Source of the DNA: an uncultured Actinomycetes bacterium
GTDB taxonomy: Bacteria; Actinomycetota; Acidimicrobiia; Acidimicrobiales; Microtrichaceae
NCBI GenBank assembly: GCA_903941145.1
Contig: CAJANQ010000290.1
Coordinates: 1 to 18,205 of the forward strand
Reading direction: 5' to 3'
Length of the DNA stretch: 18,205 nucleotides
In this document: piece by piece, positions 7,123-12,878 of the stretch
How the letters are laid out: every line of letters begins with the position of its first letter
Position numbering within the stretch: the stretch's first letter is position 1
Notes under the pieces: model-generated
What the model saw: only the letters and a program-made list of their open reading frames with translations
Told to the model about the DNA's origin: nothing
The model's database searches: none
Made by a program: the position numbers and the translations under genes

Positions 7123-8849
7123 AAGCGCTGCAGCCAGCGGCGGCCGTGGTCGAGCCGGCGCTGCAGCTGGGCAAGCGTCGCCTCGGTCACGCTGTTGCAG
7201 CCGGCCAGCCGGTTCAGCTCGTTGTTGATCTGCGCCCGGGGCTGGCCGGTGGCCAGGTGGAGCTCGTTGACCACACCGGCGTTGGCGTCGCGCAGCTGGG
7301 TCTTCTTCTGGCGCAGCGTCATGCCGTCGTCGGGAGCGCTGTCGTCGTCCGCTCCGCCCATGACCACGCGGCCGTCGGGCAGCGGCGGCGGGAGCAGGAG
7401 CACCTCGACACCCAGGTCGTCGTCGCCCTCGAGTGCACGGGTGTCCGGGTCGGCGCCGAACACACCGGGCGCCTCGTGGCCGGTGGACTCGGTGGCGACC
7501 GAGCCGATCACCGAGAACAGGCTCATCTGGCCCTCGTCGTCGGTCTCGACCTCGCCGCGCTCCTCCCGGTCCTCCTGCTTCTTTCGCAGGCTGTGGCGGC
7601 GCTGCTCCGCCATGGACGTGGCGTGGTGGCGCAGGCGCGGGTCGTCGGGGACAAAGAAGTAGGCGCGCTGGTCGGGCACGCCGTTGGTCCATCGGACCAC
7701 TCGGCCGACGGCCTGCCGGAAGAACAGCTCGGTGGTGGTGGTCGTGGCGAACACCGCCAGCCGCAGGCGGGGAACGTCGACCCCCTCGGACACCATCCGG
7801 ACCGCCACGATCCACGGCTCGGTGCCTGCCGCGAACCGACTGATGTGGTCGGACGCGTCGGGGTCGTCGGAGGTGGCGACCACGACCTTCACGCGGTGCC
7901 GGGTGCGCAGCAGCTCCGCGATGCCCTTGGCGTGCTCCTGGTCGGCGGCGATCACCAGCCCGCCGGCCTCTGGGTGCTCCTGGCGCAGCTCGGCGAGCCG
8001 TTCGACCGCCTGGTCGAGCACGGTCGGCAGCCACTGACCCTCCAGCGACAGCGCGGTACGCAGCCGCTGGTTGGAGCGCTCGCGGTCGAGCTCGTCGTCG
8101 AAGGTCGCGGCCACGGTGTCGCCGCCGGCGTCGACCCACTCCATGAACCCGCCGATGCGAGGGAAGTAGACCGGGCGCACCACGCCGCCGTCCCCGAGGG
8201 CGTCGCCGTAGCCGTACTCGTAGTCGGCCCGGGCCTCGTCGAGCTGGTAGTCGACGAACGGGATGGCAGCGGTGTCGGACCGGAACGGCGTGCCCGACAG
8301 CGACAGCCGCATGGCCGCGCCACCGAAGGCCGTGGTGACCGCCTCGCCCCATGCCCGGTCGTCGCCGGCATGGTGAATCTCGTCGAGGATGACGAACGCG
8401 TCGGCCGCGAGCTTGGCGAGCTCGCGCGACGAGCTGGCGACCTGCTGGTAGGTCGTGACGATCCCGTGCATGTCAGCGGGGAGCACTCCGTCGCGGGCCG
8501 CCCATGCCGGCTCAAGGTGCAGGCCCAGCTTCGCTGCCGATGCCGCCCACTGGAACTTCAGGTGCGAGGTCGGGGCCACCACTACGACCCGACGGCCCGG
8601 GTGGTCCGACAAGTTCTGAACCGCTGCGGTGACGGCGAACGTGGTCTTGCCGGCGCCAGGCGTGGCCACGGCGAGGAAGTCCTTGGACGACGTGGCGGCC
8701 AGACGGTCCAGCGCGGCCTTCTGCCACGGCCGGAGCCGGAGTCGGGTCGGACGCGCCGCCACCGGACCCTGCGTGCTCGACGACGACCGCTCCGACGGTG
8801 CACGACGGGTGCTGGAGCTGGGGGGTCGGGGCGGGGTTCGGGAGGGCAT
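7119..8849 (-). CDS. SF2 DEAH-type helicase / type III restriction-like ATPase
   Basis: Predicted 576 aa with all core superfamily-2 motifs: LRPWQKAALDRL (Q-like motif), TPGAGKTTF (Walker A, K68), VVVVAPTSHLKFQW (Ia), DEIHH (D156-H159, motif II), LSLSGTPFRSD (III), MVSEGVDVPRLRLAVF (V) and QAVGRVVRW (Q379-W387, VI). The C-terminus is charged (RKKQEDREERGEVETDDE) and ends in a helical segment. Such stand-alone DEAH proteins unwind or translocate on DNA or RNA; no methylase, nuclease or other restriction/defence gene is adjacent, so a defence role is not supported. ATG 8849 is chosen because the upstream open frame runs antisense through the next gene; its Shine-Dalgarno is weak. Residues 1-45 are Ser/Arg/Pro-rich and probably disordered. 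Confidence 0.85.
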   Translation of the reverse strand: MPSRTPPRPPSSSTRRAPSERSSSSTQGPVAARPTRLRLRPWQKAALDRLAATSSKDFLAVATPGAGKTTFAVTAAVQNLSDHPGRRVVVVAPTSHLKFQWAASAAKLGLHLEPAWAARDGVLPADMHGIVTTYQQVASSSRELAKLAADAFVILDEIHHAGDDRAWGEAVTTAFGGAAMRLSLSGTPFRSDTAAIPFVDYQLDEARADYEYGYGDALGDGGVVRPVYFPRIGGFMEWVDAGGDTVAATFDDELDRERSNQRLRTALSLEGQWLPTVLDQAVERLAELRQEHPEAGGLVIAADQEHAKGIAELLRTRHRVKVVVATSDDPDASDHISRFAAGTEPWIVAVRMVSEGVDVPRLRLAVFATTTTTELFFRQAVGRVVRWTNGVPDQRAYFFVPDDPRLRHHATSMAEQRRHSLRKKQEDREERGEVETDDEGQMSLFSVIGSVATESTGHEAPGVFGADPDTRALEGDDDLGVEVLLLPPPLPDGRVVMGGADDDSAPDDGMTLRQKKTQLRDANAGVVNELHLATGQPRAQINNELNRLAGCNSVTEATLAQLQRRLDHGRRWLQRF

Positions 8850-8880
8850 GTGGGACCGGTCCGGAAGTAGGGACCGGGCC

Positions 8881-8889
8881 GGTAGTTTA
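8881..8889. promoter_or_regulatory. Possible bidirectional -10 region
   Basis: In the 100-bp gap between divergent genes, the + strand reads GGTAGTTT (TAGTTT, 8883-8888), and the minus strand reads TAAACT one base offset (8889-8884). Both fit the TANNNT -10 consensus, so one site could fire both ways: leader of about 55 nt to the SnoaL-like gene and about 27 nt to the helicase. Recognisable -35 boxes are absent. Confidence 0.3.
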
Positions 8890-8949
8890 CGGACGCCGTC
8901 CGACACGCCGGCGATGGTTCCACCCACGTTCTTGGCCAAGGAGCACCCC

Positions 8950-9372
8950 ATGCCGACCCTGCCCGACGACTTCGCACCACACCCCGCCCGGGACGCCTCG
9001 CTCCGTTCCATGGAGGCTGTCGAGGCCGGCGACCGGGCCGCATGGTTGGACCTGTTCGCCGACGACGCAGTGGTCCAGGACCCGGTTGGTCCGTCCCCGT
9101 TCGACCCCGAGGGCCTCGGCCACCGGGGCAAGGAGGCCATCGCGGCGTTCTACGACACCGTGGTCGGCCCCAACGAGTCGGTCACCTTCACCATCGAGAA
9201 GTCGTATGCGGCGGGCAACGACGTCGCCAACGTCGGCACCATCACCACCACGCTGCCGGGCGGCGGCGGGACCGTGTTCACCGACCTGGTCATCAACTAC
9301 CAGGTGGGCGACGACGGCAAGGTCACCGCACTGCGCGCCTTCTGGGAGATGGACGGGCTCCGCTTCGGGTGA
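8950..9372 (+). CDS. SnoaL / ketosteroid-isomerase-like NTF2-fold protein
   Basis: Small cytoplasmic protein of 140 aa. AAGGAG (8938-8943) lies six bases before ATG 8950. The pattern SMEAVEAGDRAAWLDLFADDAVVQDPVGPSPF, then GKEAIAAFYDTVVGP, an alternating beta stretch, and a final ALRAFWEMDGLRF is the cone-shaped NTF2/SnoaL fold. The DPVGPSP segment resembles Actinobacterial steroid delta-isomerase-like proteins. Fold assignment is fairly secure; the reaction is not, because this fold serves isomerases, dehydratases and simple binding proteins. No steroid-degradation gene is near. A hairpin at 9380 follows its stop. Confidence 0.7.
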   Translation: MPTLPDDFAPHPARDASLRSMEAVEAGDRAAWLDLFADDAVVQDPVGPSPFDPEGLGHRGKEAIAAFYDTVVGPNESVTFTIEKSYAAGNDVANVGTITTTLPGGGGTVFTDLVINYQVGDDGKVTALRAFWEMDGLRFG

Positions 9373-9379
9373 CGGGCCA

Positions 9380-9401
9380 GCTGCGTCGCATTTGACGCGG
9401 C
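9380..9401 (+). terminator. Hairpin terminator after SnoaL-like gene
   Basis: GCTGCGTC / GACGCGGC form an 8-bp stem (one T-G wobble) with a 6-nt loop, starting 8 bases after the stop. There is no long T-run, as often in high-GC Actinobacteria. It separates the gene from the riboswitch region. Confidence 0.5.
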
Positions 9402-9429
9402 ACTCTGTCGTCTGGTGGCCTAAGTGCTT

Positions 9430-9533
9430 CCAGCGGTGCTCGGGAAAGTCGGTCAAAGTCCGGCGCTGTCCCGCAACCGTGGGTGCGACTCCTCTCCGAG
9501 GTCTGCGCACAAGTCGGATCGCCGACCCGCTGG
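9430..9533 (+). promoter_or_regulatory. Cobalamin riboswitch aptamer 1
   Basis: The stretch 9442-9480 carries the conserved B12-aptamer string GGGAA...CGGTCAAA..CCGGCGCTG, then CCCGCAACCGT; the 3' block AGTCGGATCGCCGACC (9512-9527) matches the usual AGTCxGGAxxACCxGCC position. The closing helix is CCAGCG (9430-9435) with CGCTGG (9528-9533), and a variable hairpin has GTGCG (9483-9487) pairing with CGCAC (9506-9510). It binds a cobalamin in known family members and normally represses downstream expression. The part 5' of GGGAA is unusually short. It lies 95 nt before the first lipoprotein gene. Confidence is high because a second, sequence-diverged copy keeps the same motifs. Confidence 0.9.
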
Positions 9534-9537
9534 TGCT

Positions 9538-9553
9538 ACGGACACCGTCGTGG
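9538..9553 (+). promoter_or_regulatory. Conserved expression-platform element, copy 1
   Basis: ACGGACACCGTCGTGG begins 5 nt after the aptamer's closing helix. The same 16-mer with one change follows aptamer 2. ACGG/CCGT can form a tiny hairpin with a 3-nt loop. It is the only sizeable sequence conserved between the two expression platforms and may be a regulatory loop partner. Confidence 0.5.
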
Positions 9554-9589
9554 ACTGCGGATCCGGGCCGGGGTTCGCGGACCCTTGCT

Positions 9590-9614
9590 CGCTCGTGCTG
9601 TCCCGGCACCAGCG
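9590..9614 (+). promoter_or_regulatory. Hairpin abutting the lipoprotein-1 ribosome binding site
   Basis: CGCT-C-GTGC (9590-9598) pairs with GCAC-C-AGCG (9606-9614), an 8-bp stem with one C/C mismatch and a 7-nt loop. The AAGGAG site (9616-9621) begins two bases later, and GCTC (9587-9590) can alternatively pair with GAGC (9619-9622), covering part of it. This suggests translational rather than termination control, but no folding calculation was made. Confidence 0.4.
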
Positions 9615-9628
9615 CAAGGAGCACCCGA

Positions 9629-10243
9629 ATGAACCGCACTGCCCGCCTCACGGCCGTCAGCCTCTGCGCAACCGTCGTTGCGCTCGTTGCGTGCACCGCC
9701 CCTGCACCCGTGCCGAGCGGCTCGACGACGACGGCCCCGGCCCCCTCGTCGACGACCTCGACCACTGTCTCGGTGACGACGACCACGACGTCCACGTCCA
9801 CCACCGTGCCCGCCGTCAACTTCGCAAAGTGCCCGAGCGCCGCTGCCGGCCAGGTGAGGGTGATGGTCGTCGTCGACGCCACTGCGTTCGGAGCAGCGGC
9901 ACCGAGCATCGTCTGCGTGGTCGTGGCCCAGGGCTCGAGCGGCATCACTGCACTCGCCGCACGCGCCGCCCGTCTGGGCACCCCAGCCCCGCGCTACAGC
10001 TCGAGCGGGCTCCTGTGCGCCATCGACAGCAAGCCCGTCGCTCCGGCCTGCGGCCAGTCGGGGCCGAACGGCTACGAGTACTGGACCTACTGGGTCGGCG
10101 GCACAGCTTCCTGGACGTTCGCCACAGTGGGACCGGCCTCACGTCAGATGCAGGACGGCACCGTCGAGGGATGGCGGTTCATTCCCGGAGGAAGTGTCGC
10201 TTCACCCGGCACTTCGTCCTTGTTCGCGCAGCTGGTCGCATGA
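9629..10243 (+). CDS. B12-regulated lipoprotein with DUF4430/transcobalamin-beta-like domain
   Basis: Predicted 204-aa surface lipoprotein. The signal peptide ends in the lipobox LVA-C22, followed by a Pro/Ser/Thr tether (about 23-63, with runs of Thr) and a globular domain (about 66-204). The domain has strand VRVMVVVDATAF, a helix SSGITALAARAARLG, a segment LLCAIDSKPVAPAC, and the aromatic GYEYWTYWVGG (Y149-G158), then EGWRF. This order (strands, 'x-x-AL' helix, inner Cys loop, WxxxVxG) is that of the DUF4430 domain, which forms the C-terminal beta domain of animal transcobalamin and intrinsic factor. Four mature Cys (68, 96, 130, 141) could form disulfides. It has no His. AAGGAG (9616-9621) is seven bases before ATG 9629. 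A cobalamin riboswitch precedes it, and the alpha-like partner follows. Predicted role: outer-surface B12 binding. Confidence 0.7.
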   Translation: MNRTARLTAVSLCATVVALVACTAPAPVPSGSTTTAPAPSSTTSTTVSVTTTTTSTSTTVPAVNFAKCPSAAAGQVRVMVVVDATAFGAAAPSIVCVVVAQGSSGITALAARAARLGTPAPRYSSSGLLCAIDSKPVAPACGQSGPNGYEYWTYWVGGTASWTFATVGPASRQMQDGTVEGWRFIPGGSVASPGTSSLFAQLVA

Positions 10244-10258
10244 CCCGCTGACGCCACA

Positions 10259-10281
10259 GCGCTCGGCCACCGTGGCCGCGC
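10259..10281 (+). terminator. Hairpin between lipoprotein 1 and aptamer 2
   Basis: CGGCCA (10264-10269) and TGGCCG (10273-10278) form a perfect stem with a 3-nt loop, extended by GCG (10259-10261) / CGC (10279-10281) across a 2-nt bulge. It starts 16 bases after the stop and ends just before the next aptamer. It could terminate the first gene's transcript so that aptamer 2 starts its own, although no clear promoter follows. Confidence 0.4.
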
Positions 10282-10284
10282 ACT

Positions 10285-10385
10285 GGTCGAGGTGTCGGGG
10301 AAGCCGGTCAGAACCCGGCGCTGTCCCCGCAACCGTAGATGCCGCTGCACCGCAGCTGCATGAGTCGGATCGCCGACCCTCGACC
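10285..10385 (+). promoter_or_regulatory. Cobalamin riboswitch aptamer 2
   Basis: Same motif order as aptamer 1: GGGGAAGCCGGTCAGAA, CCGGCGCTGTCCCCGCAACC, then AGTCGGATCGCCGACC (10362-10377). The closing helix is a perfect 8 bp, GGTCGAGG (10285-10292) with CCTCGACC (10378-10385), different in sequence from aptamer 1 but paired likewise. The variable hairpin is GCTGC (10344-10348) / GCAGC (10352-10356) capped by 3 nt and extended by ATGC / GCAT. These compensatory differences support a real RNA. It lies 95 nt before the toroid lipoprotein start and presumably represses it when cobalamin is abundant. Confidence 0.9.
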
Positions 10386-10390
10386 GCTCA

Positions 10391-10406
10391 ACGGAAACCG
10401 TCGTGG
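10391..10406 (+). promoter_or_regulatory. Conserved expression-platform element, copy 2
   Basis: ACGGAAACCGTCGTGG starts 6 nt after the closing helix of aptamer 2 and matches the copy at 9538 at 15 of 16 positions, although the surrounding leader sequence has diverged. Downstream, TCCT (10454-10457) could pair with AGGA of the ribosome binding site (10471-10474); that pairing is weak. Confidence 0.5.
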
Positions 10407-10480
10407 GAAACGGGACCGGAGCACATGCCCTCGGGCAATGACTTCGCTCGACCTCCTGCGGCTCGACGAAAGGAAGCCAG

Positions 10481-11536
10481 ATGAAGGCACTTCGAGGAGC
10501 CGCAGCCACCTGTGTGGTGGTTGCCCTCACATGGATGTCGGCGTGCGCGCCGACGCCGACCACCGACGCTGCGGCCGCGGCGCGAACCGGGGCAGGCGCA
10601 TGGCTCGCCCAGCAGTTCGACGCGACCACCGGAGTCATTCCGTCGCCGTACGTCCCCGGGACCAACGATCTCGGCAGCACTGCGACGGCCATCACCTCAC
10701 TACGGATCGCCGGGACTGGAGGCAACGTGGCCGCCGCAGCGGTGACTGCGCTGTCGCTCCGTGTCGACGAGTACGTGGTCGACGGGAGCGGCAACGACCA
10801 GCCGGGACCTCTCGCCCGACTCATCCTTGCGGTCAGGTCGACCGGCGGCGACCCGCGCAGCTTCGGGGGCACCGACCTGGTTGCCCGCCTAGAGGCCACC
10901 CTGCTGACCTCAGGCTCCGACGCCGGTCGGTTCGGAGTGCAGGACGCCACCTACGACGGAGCGTTCCGGCAGGGACTCGCGCTGGCTGCGCTTTCGGTGG
11001 TCGTTCCCCGTCCTGCGGTCGTGGACCCCGGAACCGGGTCGGTCGACGACCTTCCCGCCGTTGCCTGGCTGCAGGCTCAGCAGTGCAGCGACGGCAGCTG
11101 GATGCCCTACCGGGCCGACCTGACGGCACCGTGCGCGTTCGACCCGGTGACGTTCGCGTCGCCTGACACCAACAGCACGGCGATGGCGGTCCTCGGACTG
11201 CGTTCGCTGGGCGCAACCGCACCCGCCGACTTCTCGGCCTGGCTCACCTCGGTCCGGAACGCAGACGGCGGGTGGTCGTTCGACGGCGGGGCCGGTTCTC
11301 CGACCGACCCGGACTCCACCGGACTCGTCGTCGCAGCGCGGCGCGCCACCGGCACCCTGCCGGACACCGCCGCCGTCAGTGCGCTGATCGGGTTCCAACT
11401 GGGGAGTTCCTACCCGGCTGCCGAGCAGGGCGCCTTCTACTACCCCTACGGCACACCGTCGCCCAGCCTGCTGGCGACGAACGACGCCGTGCTCGGGCTG
11501 GCTCCGGGAGTGTGGCCCGCCGTGGCCGTCGGCTAA
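10481..11536 (+). CDS. B12-regulated alpha/alpha-toroid lipoprotein (transcobalamin-alpha / prenyltransferase-like)
   Basis: Predicted 351-aa lipoprotein. The signal peptide ends WMSA-C22; Met at -3 is slightly atypical. The rest shows helix-pair repeats whose inner helices open with Asp/Ser-Thr: D63-LGSTATAITSL, D159-GAFRQGLALAAL, D229-TNSTAMAVLGL, D278-STGLVVAARRATG, and ND335-AVLGLAPG. QW-like turns CSDGSW (202-207) and ADGGWSF (D262-W265) lie between them. This is the alpha/alpha-barrel of squalene cyclases, prenyltransferases and the alpha domain of transcobalamin/intrinsic factor. It has no His, so His-on cobalt coordination is excluded; C202 and C218 may pair. Lipoprotein export plus the B12 aptamer argue against a terpene cyclase and for cobalamin capture with the preceding lipoprotein. 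AAGGAAG (10470-10476) precedes ATG 10481. Confidence 0.7.
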   Translation: MKALRGAAATCVVVALTWMSACAPTPTTDAAAAARTGAGAWLAQQFDATTGVIPSPYVPGTNDLGSTATAITSLRIAGTGGNVAAAAVTALSLRVDEYVVDGSGNDQPGPLARLILAVRSTGGDPRSFGGTDLVARLEATLLTSGSDAGRFGVQDATYDGAFRQGLALAALSVVVPRPAVVDPGTGSVDDLPAVAWLQAQQCSDGSWMPYRADLTAPCAFDPVTFASPDTNSTAMAVLGLRSLGATAPADFSAWLTSVRNADGGWSFDGGAGSPTDPDSTGLVVAARRATGTLPDTAAVSALIGFQLGSSYPAAEQGAFYYPYGTPSPSLLATNDAVLGLAPGVWPAVAVG

Positions 11537-11547
11537 CTCCGACCTCC

Positions 11548-11581
11548 GGTCCGGGTGGTGCAGCCTTGCGCCACCCGGACC
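11548..11581. terminator. Strong hairpin terminator between convergent genes
   Basis: GGTCCGGGTGG (11548-11558) and CCACCCGGACC (11571-11581) form a perfect 11-bp stem with a 12-nt loop, starting 12 bases after the toroid lipoprotein stop and 44 bases from the opposing S1 gene stop. There is no T-run; symmetry allows action in both directions. Confidence 0.7.
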
Positions 11582-11624
11582 CGGCCAGACCGCCCCAGGC
11601 TCCACGGGCTGCCAGCCCAACAGG

Positions 11625-12776
11625 TCAGTACGCGGCCTGGCGGGCCGACAGCGACACGCGCCGCTTGGACCGGTCGACGGCGAGCACCTTGACCCGCACC
11701 CGCTCGCCCGGGCTCACCAGCTGGTCGGGCCGGTAGCCACCGACCTCGGTGAGCTCGGTCAGGTGCACGAGCCCCTCGGCCCCGGTCGCCTCGATCTTCA
11801 CGAAGCAGCCGTACTCGACGACCCGGGTCACCGCGCCGTCGTAGACCTCGCCCACCTCGAGCCCCTCGAGCGGGTCCGACTGGGTCTGGCGCAGCGACAG
11901 CGAGATCTTCTTCTTGGACCGGTTCACGTCGAGCACCTTGACGGTCACGACGTCGCCCACCGACACCACGTCCTCGACCGCGGACAGGTGGCCCCAGGTC
12001 AGCTCGGACCGGTGGACCAGGCCGCGCACGCCGCCCAGGTCGACCACCGCGCCAAAGTCGGCGACGGACACGACCGTGCCGGGCACGTCGGCGCCGACCT
12101 TGAGCGACGAGTAGGCCGCCCGCTCGGTCGCCCGGCGCTCACGGCGCAGGAAGTCCCGGCGGGAGACCACGAGCCGTTCCTTGGCCCGGTCGACCTCCAG
12201 CACCATGACGTCGATCTCGGTGCCGACCAGCGGCAGCGGGTCGGCACCCGGCTGCTCGCCGACCATCGAGGCCGGCAGGAACGCCCGCAGGCCCAGGTCC
12301 ACGACTGCGCCGCCCTTGACCACCGAGGTGAGCGTCCCGCGCAACGGCGTGTGCTCGGCCTTGGCGGCGTCCATCGAGTCCCACAGGAGCTGCTTGCGGG
12401 CCCACTCGTGCGAGAGCGCCACGCGGCCCTTGGGGTCGTCGCGGGCTAGGAGCGCGGCTGGCACGACGGCGCCGACGGCCGGGGCAGACTCGAACTCTTT
12501 GCGGCCCACGACGCCGGTGCGGCCATCGGCCAGCCGGACCTCGACCTCGCGCTCGTGCACGGCGGTGACCGTCACCTCGACCACCTTGCCCACCACGACC
12601 GCGGGACGGCCCGGCGGCGGGGGCGGCAGCGTCGAGCGGCCTGGAGGCGGAGGGATCGGCCGGCCGGGAGGCGGAGGGATCGGCCGGGCGGCTCGCTGCG
12701 CGACCGGGAGGTCGGCGGGCGGCGCGACCGGGAGGTCGGCGGGCAGCGGGTCCGGGCGGGCGGGGACGTCAGACAT
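11625..12776 (-). CDS. S1-domain RNA-binding protein (ribosomal protein S1-like)
   Basis: Predicted 383 aa. A Pro-rich N-terminus (about 1-58) carries two 8-residue tandem duplications (LPADLPVA-type and PIPPPPGR-type). Four OB-fold S1 domains follow, roughly at 59-125 (degenerate), 145-215, 230-300 and 315-383; the last two are the most canonical (GTVVSVADFGAVVDLGGVRGLVHRSEL...VKVLDVNRSKKKISLSLRQ; GAVTRVVEYGCFVKIEATGAEGLVHLTEL). It is shorter than usual Actinobacterial S1 (about 480-500 aa), so it may be an S1 paralogue rather than the main RpsA. ATG 12776 has no upstream Shine-Dalgarno at normal spacing; instead a 9-bp hairpin ends one base before it. No neighbour explains its role. Confidence 0.8.
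   Translation of the reverse strand: MSDVPARPDPLPADLPVAPPADLPVAQRAARPIPPPPGRPIPPPPGRSTLPPPPPGRPAVVVGKVVEVTVTAVHEREVEVRLADGRTGVVGRKEFESAPAVGAVVPAALLARDDPKGRVALSHEWARKQLLWDSMDAAKAEHTPLRGTLTSVVKGGAVVDLGLRAFLPASMVGEQPGADPLPLVGTEIDVMVLEVDRAKERLVVSRRDFLRRERRATERAAYSSLKVGADVPGTVVSVADFGAVVDLGGVRGLVHRSELTWGHLSAVEDVVSVGDVVTVKVLDVNRSKKKISLSLRQTQSDPLEGLEVGEVYDGAVTRVVEYGCFVKIEATGAEGLVHLTELTEVGGYRPDQLVSPGERVRVKVLAVDRSKRRVSLSARQAAY
12643..12690. repeat. 24-bp tandem duplication in the S1-like gene
   Basis: Two adjacent units beginning GGAGGCGGAGGGATCGGCCG at 12643 and 12667, differing at the last bases. On the coding (minus) strand they give the repeated PIPPPPGR block in the disordered N-terminus. Confidence 0.8.
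12701..12748. repeat. Second 24-bp tandem duplication in the S1-like gene
   Basis: Units beginning CGACCGGGAGGTCGGCGGGC at 12701 and 12725, one base different near the end. They encode the repeated PADLPVA block. The near-identity of units suggests recent slippage. Confidence 0.8.
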
Positions 12777-12777
12777 A

Positions 12778-12810
12778 GGAGGTGCTCTGAACGTACCCCC
12801 CAGCACCTCC
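12778..12810 (-). promoter_or_regulatory. Leader hairpin immediately upstream of the S1-like start
   Basis: A perfect 9-bp inverted repeat. Read on the minus strand, GGAGGTGCT (12810-12802), a 15-nt loop and AGCACCTCC (12786-12778) are followed by one T and the ATG. The only Shine-Dalgarno-like GGAGG is in the far arm and base-pairs with the arm next to the start. It could be an RNA regulatory hairpin or a DNA operator between divergent genes. Confidence 0.55.
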
Positions 12811-12830
12811 GCAGCGGTCCGCGGCCCCGC

Positions 12831-12838
12831 GGTAGGTT
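12831..12838 (+). promoter_or_regulatory. Possible extended -10 box GGTAGGTT
   Basis: GGTAGGTTGCG lies 40 nt before ATG 12879, and the same 11-mer lies directly before the MFS gene on the minus strand (18020-18010). It fits TANNNT. No good -35 is visible. Confidence 0.4.
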
Positions 12839-12878
12839 GCGAAACGCCCGGCAGGGGTCCGGGGACAGGAGGCTGACC

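Noticed and set aside
5833..8352. Long open frame (about 839 codons) on the minus strand and another of 772 codons on the + strand at 6552-8870
   Set aside because: Both cross real genes in other frames, show biased composition and have no recognisable motifs; artefacts of high GC.
7119..9372. Defence island around the DEAH helicase
   Set aside because: No methylase, nuclease, toxin or integrase gene nearby; neighbours are ordinary metabolic or unknown genes.
9392..9426. TTGACG and TAAGTG as a promoter for aptamer 1
   Set aside because: Spacing of 23 bp is too long, and TTGACG lies in the terminator hairpin; the real promoter is not identified.
10481..11536. Terpene cyclase or protein prenyltransferase function for the toroid protein
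   Set aside because: It is an exported lipoprotein, has no visible DxDD catalytic motif or zinc ligands (no His), and is controlled by a cobalamin aptamer.
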